Shown here piece by piece: positions 1 through 9,117 of a stretch of DNA of 44,832 bases. Source of the stretch: Zarea fungicola (taxonomy: Eukaryota; Ascomycota; Sordariomycetes; Hypocreales; Cordycipitaceae); contig FWCC01000236.1 in assembly GCA_900169235.1 (NCBI GenBank), positions 1-44,832 on the forward strand. Reading direction: 5' to 3'. The position numbers and the translations under genes were made by a program. The number at the start of each line of letters is the position of its first letter. Position 1 is the stretch's first letter. The notes below the pieces were generated by a model. That model made no database searches, had not been told where the DNA came from, and was given only the letters and a program-made list of their open reading frames with translations.

Positions 1-882
1 AGGGGGTATCCTCGCACCCTCCCTCCACGCCTCCTTTTTCCAACCAATCAACATCGTCACTTCTATGCGTAATTCATGTTATGCGTGCCAGTATTGATAT
101 TCTGCATACACGCTATAACTCCGTTGCAGATACGCTAGGGCTAAAATCGCCTCCTCACTAGCTGACTGTTGTGACTACTGAGTCAGGGCAAGCAGCTGTG
201 CATGCGATGCCTGACTCCTGCCGCCAATACGAAGCCATCACGGCAGCTGAGGAGGAAACAGGGGTCTTTGTTGTTTGCTTTCCCTGCATCTGCTTTTCTG
301 TATATAGTAGAGGAATTCCTCCTCTACCTATAGCTAGATAATCAATCACAATAAGTTACTATCGGCATACCTACTGGGAGACGCCCCTCTCAGTACCGTG
401 CCGTGTAACCATTCGTGGTATACCAACACTGGCCTACTGACTTGGCTCGCCGCTTGACTTACCAACTTACTTTTAGCAATAAGGATCTGCAACATATATG
501 CAGCACAGCGATATTTTTGATCATAAAATGGGCCACTTGGACTTGAAATTATATTATACTCCTCTCTTGAGCGTTGTCATGTGCGCCTGCTACCCCGCCT
601 CAAGTTGGGACTGGTATTGTTGGGCTTGTGAGACCGTCCAGCCACAGTAGCCTGACTGTGATTCTTTCCATGTCGCATTATATCACCTCAATAATAAAAG
701 AAAAGATCAGGCTCGGATATGCGGCAAGTATCCCCCGTGCTGGCATGTGATTCTAGAGACGTTACGGATACTAAACAACCAGCTCGGCATATGCGCGACG
801 TAGTAAATAGCTAATCTATTTAAGTAAATCCCCGTGAGCGTATTTCAAAATTAATTCAAGAATAATTCAATTTGTTTTCAAA
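1..882. other. Gene-free AT-rich stretch
   Basis: No reading frame with recognisable protein features is seen on either strand. The right end is the promoter of the small secreted-protein gene that starts at 883, with a TATA-like tatttaag at 817-824, about 60 bases upstream of the ATG. Nothing else can be supported. Confidence 0.5.
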
Positions 883-1197
883 ATGAGAGTTTCACGAGTA
901 GGACTCATCGCGATGACCATTTTTCAAGTGGTTAGTGCCCAGTCTGGTTGTGAGAACCAGTGAGTTCAAACTTTAGCATCGATCACTGCCGGCAACACCT
1001 AACAGCTGTCTAGGGCTGATCCAGATCTAGGTTTTGGAAATTACTGCTATTGTAGTTCCAACGGTATGCAGTGCTTTCTATATTAAATTAAAAGATGATT
1101 TGACTGCTAACCGTTTTCAGGCAAATGCTACGGCCATGGTGTCCGCAATGGCCTTAATGTATGTGACCCAGTTGGCCAGGAGGTTCCTTGCCCCTAG
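883..1197 (+). CDS. Small secreted cysteine-rich protein (67 aa, three exons)
   Basis: Exons are 883-959, 1014-1063 and 1121-1197, giving 67 residues. Intron 1 (960-1013, 54 bp) has a GTGAGT donor and a cctaac branch site; it must use the TAG acceptor at 1011-1013, because the earlier CAG at 1003-1005 leads straight to a stop. Intron 2 (1064-1120, 57 bp) has a GTATGC donor, a gctaac branch site and a ttttcag acceptor. The N-terminus (MRVSRVGLIAMTIFQVVSA) is a classic signal peptide, probably cut after residue 19. The mature chain of about 48 residues has six cysteines at 23, 37, 39, 45, 57 and 66, enough for three disulphides, and is rich in Gly and Asn. Size, secretion and Cys content fit a candidate effector or defensin-like antimicrobial peptide, but I recognise no family. 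The exons are too short to show up as a long open frame, so the gene is easily missed. Confidence 0.72.
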
Positions 1198-2067
1198 GAA
1201 TGAATAGTATTATAGCATTTTAAAGAGAAACAATACAAACGATGGTTAAATAGTAATATTGGTAATATGTTGCCCAGAATTTTAATAAAGAGCGAACATA
1301 CATAGAAAAGACCAGCGTGCTATATATACTGATACAAGTTGAGTTCCTGGTTGAAGAATGTAGCAAGCTTCTAGGAATAATCGCTAGATCCTTGTATTAA
1401 GGACGGACTTACCTCACAGCTAAATACATACGTCTTTATCACGCGCCTTCCTAACCATTACACGTCTGACATCGGGATTCCCTTGCCAGCGTCCTAACAG
1501 ACGCAGTCGACGCGGTCAATGCAGTCTTACACATGTTGCGGCGTGGAGCGCACCGGTTAGAGGACTATTTGTCAGGGCACCGATGAAGGTATCACCGGAG
1601 CCTGACGGCAGAAGGCACATGACAAAGGACCGGGTATATAGAACCGAGCTGGCTTCGACCTCGATGGGAGAAGCCAGCGATAATTCCGTCAGCTACATAG
1701 GACCTACCTGCACATATTGTGAAAACAAGCACTCTCTTCCCATAAGCCCTCACACTATTGCCCCTCCATATAGCTTCTAGTGGCAGAGATTGCAGTATCA
1801 ACAGACCGAAGCACTTCAATAATCAGCTTCGAATTGGAAGGTTGCATGCCCTTCATTATTAGCTGGTCTTTACGGGAGTCATTAGGAGAAGCCTTCACAG
1901 CTGGCCCGACACTGGCACCAGCCACAGTGGACCGCAAAATGGCTGACGCAAGTTACCAAGTGCCGTTTGGCGCTTGTTGTGCTATCATGAGTGTGCTAAA
2001 TGATGGTCGGGGGGCCAGATTAACCTTCGACTCGTCGCGCTAGAGCTACGTTTCCGTCAGAGCTCGA
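1198..2067. other. Gene-free stretch
   Basis: Several open frames of 60-87 codons overlap on both strands around 1580-2043, but none has a recognisable motif, signal peptide or supporting splice structure. They are treated as chance frames or unrecognisable relics. Confidence 0.4.
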
Positions 2068-2640
2068 TTAGCCACTATATCCCTCCAAGTCCTTCCCGTC
2101 AGGGGGTTCATCATCAAAGATGCCGCTCTCATCAACACAGCCGTTGTCCCTGCACCAGTCAATGACCTTTTCAGCCTCAATCTGACCACCGAAATCGCGG
2201 GCAATAGCGAAGAAAGCGTCTCTTAGCCTCTTAGGTATCAAAGGCTCACAAGACGAATGTCTTCTTGCCGGGCCAGAAAGGCCACCTGTCTGGAACTGAA
2301 CTTTCTTGAGAGTGCAATTAGGCAGTGCATTGGCAGCTCGCCACTAATGCCCTGCTAAATTGAGTAGCAGGAACCGGTAAGGAAACTGCTTAGCCAAACC
2401 ATTCTTCAACACTGGCTAGTAATCGGCACATGCATTCATCGTATAAATGACTTTCTTATAGCTGGCTTTGGCGGTTAGACCCATTAGCTTGGAGACTGAG
2501 ACCATGCTGCCGGCCGTCGTTGGAGGCAGTGTGAGGGGTAATATATCTTTAGTCGTGAGCGCAGGTGAGATCGCGGCAGGTATAGATAAATAACGAATAA
2601 TTTTGGAGATGGGGTCTGTTAATCTTTAGATATCGGTTAA
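2068..2640 (-). pseudogene. Relic of an unknown protein gene with three in-frame stops
   Basis: Reading the minus strand from about 2640 down to the TAA at 2068-2070, one frame is protein-like for about 190 codons but is interrupted by TAA at 2626-2628 and TAG at 2416-2418 and 2344-2346. Its last 90 codons are uninterrupted, with a rich helix-forming stretch (RDAFFAIARDFGG) and an acidic tail (GIFDDEPPDGKDLEGY). All three stops are one C-to-T change from CAG or CAA, that is CpA to TpA, the change made by repeat-induced point mutation (RIP). I do not recognise the family. No start codon or splice sites are proposed, so the 5' limit is arbitrary. Confidence 0.55.
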
Positions 2641-3461
2641 ACTGATATCTTGACTTTAAGTGCTGGGAGTCAAGTCTAGGCAGCGCATTATAGAAAACAG
2701 GATGTCAAATGAATCGGAAAGTAACAACCTAAGTTCTGCGTCTACCATAGTGTTGCCGCTTCTTTAGAGCAGTGGAAGATCTACTTAGCCGGCGGCAGTT
2801 CTCGAATAGTTCTCGTTACCGATAGGCTGTTGTCTGTGCCACCACAAAAAACGGCGACTGTTGCGATCTTGCTCGCAACCCCGACGTGCGCTGACAGGTA
2901 AGGGTCTGACCGTGAGTGCCTTTGAGTCGATGCCATGCTTGATGGTAGATACTTACGTTGAAAGCGAAGAGCGTTTGACGATCCAACTAAGTAGCCTTAT
3001 AAAGCTCAATTGAGCACATGTACCGTTGGCAGAAACGTAGATACACAAGTAGGTCAGTACATTAGGGACCTGAGCGGCCTGTGGCCGCTGGACGAAAGAA
3101 CAGACACACACATACTCGACAATGCACCCACACCTTACTCAAAGACTACCAACAGGCGCAAAATTATAATTAACTAAGTAGGTTATGCTTCCATCGGCCA
3201 ACATACTACTTGCCATTTGTCACGGACCTAGACAGTATATATTAAATGTTCGGGTTCTCCCGCCACGGCTGGACATTACTTGATCTTTTTGAGGTCTCTG
3301 TGGCCAACCAAGTGGTACCTAGCGCACTGGTCGGGACACCATGCGACGGCAGCTTCTTGTGATTTCTCATGTTTTGCACCAGATCTGGACTTAAATTCCA
3401 AACGATCTAGATTATGAAAAGCGCTGTTAATAGCTTTGGAAACCAACCAAAGACTTTATGG
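2641..3461. other. Gene-free stretch between two relics
   Basis: No frame with recognisable content was found on either strand. It may include more decayed parts of the neighbouring relics. Confidence 0.4.
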
Positions 3462-3698
3462 CTATAGCCATCGAAGCCGAAACTGGTCTGCGTTGTTAAG
3501 CTGCAGCGTTAATTTGATGTGTCTGTCCTCCACCAGACTGAGCAAGTTCTGTCTCGCGCTTTCGATGTTTACCCCCGGTTCACAGATAGGCTCAACAAGC
3601 AGCTTCGAAAACAGTACTAGCAATCCAGTTATGAACTCGACTTGGGCCATCTTCATACCAGGACATACGCGTGGCCCATCGGACCAGGGCAAAAATGT
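3462..3698 (-). pseudogene. Cytochrome P450 C-terminal remnant
   Basis: On the minus strand the frame from 3698 to 3462 encodes the haem-binding end of a P450: FLPWSDGPRVCPGMKMAQVE contains the FxxGxRxCxG-type thiolate loop (Cys in RVCPG) followed by the start of the L helix. It then continues to a normal P450-like C-terminus (IKLTLQLNNADQFRLRW) and stop. Directly upstream in the same frame is a TGA at 3699-3701, and I can find no continuous I-helix or ExxR sequence before it. A separate minus-strand frame at 3915-4151 ends in a proline-containing segment (YPSLPVIGEP) that could be the N-terminal hinge of the same P450, which would imply loss of the middle of the gene; that part is a guess. 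A functional enzyme is not possible as it stands. Confidence 0.72.
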
Positions 3699-3701
3699 TC
3701 A

Positions 3702-4703
3702 TTTACACGGGTATACTTTACGCAACAGCTACCAAACCTGGTTAGACCTAGTGCGGCATCCGAAGGTGGTACCCACCTCTGCAATGGGACAGCACTGATT
3801 CAATTCTAGGCAGAGCCGCCCTTTGCGCCTGGTACGGGTCCTGTGTCCAGAGTAAGCCTGTCGTCGGCTTTAGCGAGAAACTGTATTCTTTTTATTCCGC
3901 CACTCTTAACAGCTTCAAGGTTCACCGATTACAGGCAGTGAGGGGTAGAGTATGCGTTGGTGTTGGCCCTGCTCAATTGAAGCAAGAATGTTCACTGACG
4001 CAGCGTCGTCATTATATGTCTCTAGAATGCAGTATTGGTGTTCGATCAAGGACAACATCGAGCTTGCTCCTCCTGCCTGCCGACTCAATAATCGCCCCAT
4101 GGTCAGTAGGGCTGCTGATGAGTTTTGAGGAATACGGAGTAAGCTTAGCAATTTCCTGATTAAGGTGGAAGGCTTAAAGCTGAATTGGTGTTATATTCGG
4201 ACCTATTCTAGCGGCGTGGGGCATCGCCACGCAAGTTTGTCAACATCGGACTCTTGGCAGAGGCCGCTTACGCCCCTGTAAGGACTAGATCCGGCGTCAT
4301 CAGTGTAACGAATTAAGCATCAACGGTCACCATCTCCACGATATTCTTTAATGCGAGCAGTTGTACTCGGCATAATGAGACCCCGACGGACAGATTGAAA
4401 ACTGATGTGTACAAATGGCCTGCATGGAGGAATTACTCTTGACAAGGCCACAGCGCAGGCTGCCGGCACAGGTATTGTGGCCGTGTTATTGCTGAGCATA
4501 GGCTCAGGCATTAGCTAAGTAGTTCTTGAGACGAGCAGATTAATAAGTGACCTCATTATCATGGCCGTGACAATAACACCCTCCTGCACAATCATGGATC
4601 TCTTCGGTCAATTAGCGTTTCTTGCGCTGGCCTCTTATTATACAAAGTAAATCCTTTTAGGACTATTTATAAACTCCTTTAACAACTAAGCTCTGTAAAC
4701 CTC
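3702..4703. other. Mostly unexplained stretch downstream of the membrane-protein gene
   Basis: It holds the possible P450 N-terminal fragment at 3915-4151 (minus) and a 63-codon minus frame at 4320-4511 without recognisable features. The right end should contain the 3' UTR of the four-TM protein gene, which stops at 4704. I see no intact gene. Confidence 0.4.
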
Positions 4704-5565
4704 CTACATTGCCGCAGTCATAGGCGCTATCTGTCTATAGGAACTTGTTCTCTCCTTGATTTGAATGATGAGGAATAGGCCAAGGCAGACAATCTCTATA
4801 GCGCCAGCCACGACAAGAGCGTAGAAACTGTAGTTCTGTAAAAGTTAGCATGAGTTTGCTGTGAGACATACAACTATGTCCTCGGAACGTACCAGTTCAA
4901 TACACAGCGGCTTAAAGTCAATGTGAGGATTGCTGAATCGGGTTTTGCTGCATGACCATGACCAAACATCCCAATGCTTATTCCCCCTAGCGTTATCAAC
5001 CTTGTAATAGACAGCAGCTGTGACCCAAGCAATAACGGATAACAAAGAAGTTAGTATAACAAAAACCGAATAGTATCTGTTCTGTCGTAGCTTGTACAGC
5101 TACGCAATAGCTATATTAGTTTCGGGTATTTCTTTAAGTCAGTCGAATAAAGGTACTTACGCCCCCACAAAGCGTAAAAAGAGCAGAAGTGTGAATGACA
5201 GCAGCAATGCTGGCTGCAATGATATTAGTCCATGTTGGCCACAGGTCCGTGTTCGCTGGCCAAGCACGGGTGCTGAAGCCAGTTGAAGGGTCCTGAACAG
5301 TCATCTCGCGGGTTCTATTCCACTCGATTGCCACATGTGCCTGAACTCCAATGACAGAAAGGGCCAGGGCTTCAGCTACTAGACGCAGTGCAATTCGTGC
5401 TGCGTTAGGAATAGCTTTAGCTGCACGACGCTCTTTTTGCATGGCATTGCGCGTCGCTGCGTTTTGAGGTTTGACGAGCTTTTCGGCAGCTGGATCGCCA
5501 TATGAGGCATCCGTGCGAGTAAACGGCTCGTAAGCTGTGGACGCGAAAGGTTGACTTTGATTCAT
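4704..5565 (-). CDS. Four-transmembrane protein, MARVEL-like topology (247 aa)
   Basis: Exons on the minus strand are 5161-5565, 4893-5099 and 4704-4835, all joined in phase 0. Intron 1 (5100-5160, 61 bp) has a GTAAGT donor and a TAG acceptor; intron 2 (4836-4892, 57 bp) has a GTACGT donor, a GCTAAC branch site and a TTTTACAG acceptor. The start at 5565 (MNQSQPFASTAYEPF) is preferred to the upstream in-frame Met because the upstream part looks like leader sequence. The product has a hydrophilic N-terminal tail of about 55 residues and four hydrophobic segments at roughly 58-80, 112-133, 145-168 and 206-228. The loop between the last two carries two cysteines (in WSWSC and PLCIEL). The short C-terminal tail is cytosolic if four TMs are correct. 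Topology resembles fungal MARVEL-type membrane proteins, but I cannot assign a family with certainty. Acceptor usage for intron 1 could shift by three codons. Confidence 0.75.
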
Positions 5566-6228
5566 TGTTTGTGTTAAGAACAATGATTTTGCGACAGAGA
5601 GAAAGAGACAGGAGTGAACGGGGCGTGAAAAGGTATCCAATTCGCAAATGATGAGCAATCAAGGCATTAAATGGCAGCCAAACGGTTACTTTTCTCTCAG
5701 AACAGCCACGGTTACAGAACACGATGATTCAGTGCGATGGCTAATTTTCTATCCATGCAAGGCACGACCTAGTGTATAAATAATTCTAGTCATGTCTGAT
5801 TCCACGGAGAACTCCGTGCGGAACGTTTATTTAGAACTATCATTTTCTTGTGTGTAATGACTACCTAGCGAAGATCTATTTTTAAAGCTGACCAACCCCT
5901 TAGATCCCGAATAATTAAACTTGATTGCGATCTAGCCTTAAACAATGTCGCGAGTCGCCACTTGTATTACCGGTATCACGCATTTAAAAAATTTCATTGG
6001 TCCACATGTCGGGCTTTGAGGCGTGCAAGGCTAGATTATGTCCGCCCAGCTGACTCGCGCAAAACGAATTGCAGGAAATTTAAAATAAGCGGAGTAGTGG
6101 TCCTGGGATGCAGCTGGAAACCGTATAAGCCAAATACAAACCGCGTTCCTATTCTGCTTGCATATGATTAGAGTGCAATCCCCTTCAGCGGCATCATACT
6201 CTCCTATCCACAGCACCGCTCTGACAAT
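5566..6228. other. Divergent intergenic region
   Basis: It lies between the minus-strand four-TM gene and the plus-strand secreted-protein gene, so it should hold both promoters. AT-rich patches are present (tataaataa near 5775). The 69-codon frame at 5962-6171 has no supporting feature. Confidence 0.45.
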
Positions 6229-7548
6229 ATGCTTTTACCATCTCTCCCCATTCTTGCCGCGGCGATAGCCAGCCTCAGCCCAGTTGTCCACGGTTTTTGT
6301 GTCATTGGACCTACACCGGTGACAAAATGTGCCAGTTCAGATCTTACGAAAGCAAACTGGGACGCCTTTAATATTGATAATTTCCTATTCGCCATGATCC
6401 GCCAGTTTGGTACCGCAGACAATTACCCGAAATTTCTTCTGTCGCAGCTTACACCTAAAGGCCAGACAGCAAACGCCAACTTCGACTGCTCAAATATCCA
6501 AGACCCAAAAAACTGTCAGATCTTTGGCGTTAGCAATCCTGAAGCTGGAAATTGTCAATTCAAGGGTCTAGGTAATACATTATGCCTCGACTTTTCTACC
6601 CCAGAAGTCGGTTTTGTCGTTCAAAACTACTTTGGAATCTACAATGGGCTACGAGCTCATTTTATTGCAGTCCGCCAGGCTGTGGATAATCTAAAGAATC
6701 AGAATTTTATTAGCAGCTTAGTGGATAAGCTATCGCCAAAAAAGCAGCCTATTGGCCCAGCGATCTTCAACCTTATTACTGACTTGATTGTGGATGTCAT
6801 TCCTATTGGCGGCGAAGTGAAGGCTGCTACGACATTTATGAAGAAGATCAAGGTCGTTGCCAAAGCTACAAAGAAGGATATAAAAAATGATGGAAAGGAC
6901 ATCATTAGTGTCTTGGAGTCTAATAGCGATATAGACAAGCAAGCAGCAGCGACAAAAGATACACTCAACCAGCAGCTGGAGGCTGTGGCAGTCGGGACAC
7001 AGAAACGCATGACGGAACTTGTGGAACGGGTATTCGGAAAGAATCAAGACCCAACCTTACCCGACGACAAGGATATTCGGAATACTATTGCGTTCCAGAG
7101 CCACTATCATGGCAATTTCCTCGAAGATGTACCTACGGTGCAGGACCTACAACCGCAGATGGAGAAGCAGATGAAAACATGGATCGCGTCCCGGATCATC
7201 AGTATCCTTGGATACGCGCTGTTTATCGACAGCACAGAATTAGCTGATGGTAACCAGCCATTTGGTACTGTTTGTAGGGCGGAAGGCGGCATTCCTGTTG
7301 GTGGCGGCTGTGGCTTATTCCGCATCGGCGCCGTCGCAGGAAGTGGTGACGTTATCGAGGGCGCACAAAGGGCGAATGACATTTTTGCCCTAGAAGGTCT
7401 TGGAATCAATATGGACGCCATCATTAACAATGCCCGCGCATGTCCAAAGGGAAATACTGTCGATTTTGAGGGCTTCTTAGAGATGGATAACAAGAACTCC
7501 CTGCCTAATTGTATGTTCACCTTTCCTGTGCAAAATGGGAAATTGTAG
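6229..7548 (+). CDS. Secreted protein of unknown function (439 aa, single exon)
   Basis: An uninterrupted frame from ATG 6229 to TAG 7546-7548. The N-terminus is a strong signal peptide (hydrophobic residues 2-20, probable cleavage after VVHG at 22). The mature N-terminal part has paired cysteines (FCVIGPTPVTKC, FDCSNIQDPKNC, GNCQFK, TLCLDF). A central segment near residues 178-205 is hydrophobic and glycine-containing (IFNLITDLIVDVIPIGGEV), followed by a Lys-rich amphipathic stretch (MKKIKVVAKATKKDIK) at about 203-220 that looks like a membrane-binding hairpin plus helix. The C-terminal third has a second Cys group (TVCRAEGGIPVGGGCG, ARACPK, PNCMF). The early sequence (LTKANWDAFNIDNFL) recalls a family of large fungal secreted proteins known only by a DUF label, but that is recall and not a match I could run. 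Base composition is typical of its neighbours. An extracellular or host-interface role is inference. Confidence 0.85.
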   Translation: MLLPSLPILAAAIASLSPVVHGFCVIGPTPVTKCASSDLTKANWDAFNIDNFLFAMIRQFGTADNYPKFLLSQLTPKGQTANANFDCSNIQDPKNCQIFGVSNPEAGNCQFKGLGNTLCLDFSTPEVGFVVQNYFGIYNGLRAHFIAVRQAVDNLKNQNFISSLVDKLSPKKQPIGPAIFNLITDLIVDVIPIGGEVKAATTFMKKIKVVAKATKKDIKNDGKDIISVLESNSDIDKQAAATKDTLNQQLEAVAVGTQKRMTELVERVFGKNQDPTLPDDKDIRNTIAFQSHYHGNFLEDVPTVQDLQPQMEKQMKTWIASRIISILGYALFIDSTELADGNQPFGTVCRAEGGIPVGGGCGLFRIGAVAGSGDVIEGAQRANDIFALEGLGINMDAIINNARACPKGNTVDFEGFLEMDNKNSLPNCMFTFPVQNGKL

Positions 7549-9035
7549 TACGCTTCTTTACAAGCGGTCGGTCAGGGTAGAGTGCAGATTAGAGTTCACA
7601 ATGAAGCCAGCAAATTTTATAGTCAAGCTACTTTTTTTCTTTTTTTTCGTCTTGTAGCTGCCCAGTTCTAAGTGAGTCCATTCTGGATGGACAAACGGGA
7701 GCGGAGACAATCGTATATCCAGGCAGCTGTCTTAAATTCGTATCCAATTGAGTGTGCGGATCGTCCAGGCAGGCTAGCCTGTCCTGAATGTAACGGTTCA
7801 AGTACAAAGAGATTGGCCAAATAATCCCTATATTTAGGTATAGTGGTCGTACGTGTTGATCAAAACAGAACCTCGGCCCCCGTAGCTTCCACCCAATAAT
7901 ATGTAACCCATCAAGGAAGCCCTATTACTGGCCGCAATGAGTGGAAGTGACTTGCTGGAGGCTTCGCGCAATCAAAGGGGATGTATTACGCATATTTCTG
8001 CCACAGATCATTTCCATGGCCAACACTTTAATCCATTGTACATGTTTCAGGACAGTAAAAGGGTACTATTAGCATATGAGTCAAGTCTCCGGTGCGTTCA
8101 ATGGTCCACATAATACGGAATCCATTTTACTAGTATAAACAGATAAACAGGGTTATATATCTTGATTGGCGTCAGGCTGAGCCAATTCACCCTGTCAATG
8201 CAAAAAGAACTCCTGCGTTCGCCCACCACGGCGTGGTCACGCCACTGAAGAAGAGGGACAAGCATAGTATAGGCATTGCTACATATCGAGCTGAACAAAG
8301 TCTAACTAAGTACGACTTCATGAGTTGTTTAGAATGGGCTCCGCACACCTGCTTGTAAAGGTTAATAGTGCATTGGTTTAGATTTTTAGACATGTTGAAG
8401 ACACTCTTGAACTTGTACATGGCACAGGCACAGCCAGGTCCAAGTGAACCAGGTTTGAACCCTGATATCTGTCACAGGTTTGCCTCCATTTTCGTTCTGT
8501 TTCTGACTGGCAGGTGACGGGTGGCTTCAGAAATTCAATAGTACTAAAATCTTTGTCTGGCTACTGCCAATCTAGAACGGGACTACTATGCGAGCATATC
8601 CACTGGTACGGCAAACTAGTGAGTAGTTCGTCAAGGGGGTTTAGGTTGTGGGGTACCCCGGACCTGCTATCGCGAAATGGACATACACCCGTTTCCCTAT
8701 CCCGGTCCATCTTGGGCCGCCATGACAAGGGCGTGCCAATTCCGCCATAGTATTCCGAATTTAACTATGAGATCCTTTTTATTATATCTATAGTCGATGT
8801 CCCCGAAACCTTGTATCCACAATAGCGCCGGCATCTGGGGGTTCCCCAGATACGAGGAGGTGTCTTTGTTGTTCTAGTGTGGTACTTCCACCAACCAAAC
8901 TGCCTACCTTCTCAAGCTTGTTGTAATTATATTTTGCAACATACCGAGTAATCGGGCCGTGGCATCTTGTGACCCTGAAAGCTTTTTTCGGCGTTTGTTC
9001 TTCTCCGAGATGCGGATAGGACATGAACTCTGTAG
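7549..9035. other. Gene-free 1.5-kb stretch
   Basis: Short frames on both strands (for example 8187-8420 minus, 8514-8750 plus and 8788-9024 minus) have no recognisable motifs. An 11-base tRNA T-arm look-alike near 8451 has no A box or acceptor stem. Nothing can be annotated. Confidence 0.5.
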
Positions 9036-9043
9036 TATATAAA
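9036..9043 (+). promoter_or_regulatory. TATA box of the GH5 glucanase gene
   Basis: tatataaa lies 75 bases upstream of the ATG at 9118, in a leader that is pyrimidine- and A-rich as in many fungal secreted-enzyme genes. The element is intact although the coding region carries a premature stop. Confidence 0.6.
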
Positions 9044-9117
9044 CCTGTATACGCGCGGGGTATTTCGAGAGCTTTTAGGAGAAAAACACCTCTTTACACT
9101 TCTTTACCATTTAAGAG

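Noticed and set aside
1..900. Subtelomeric end
   Set aside because: No TTAGGG tandem, helicase-like gene or subtelomeric repeat is visible at either edge.
8430..8475. tRNA-like T arm (ggtttgaaccc)
   Set aside because: There is no A box, anticodon arm or matching acceptor stem in the 70 bases upstream.
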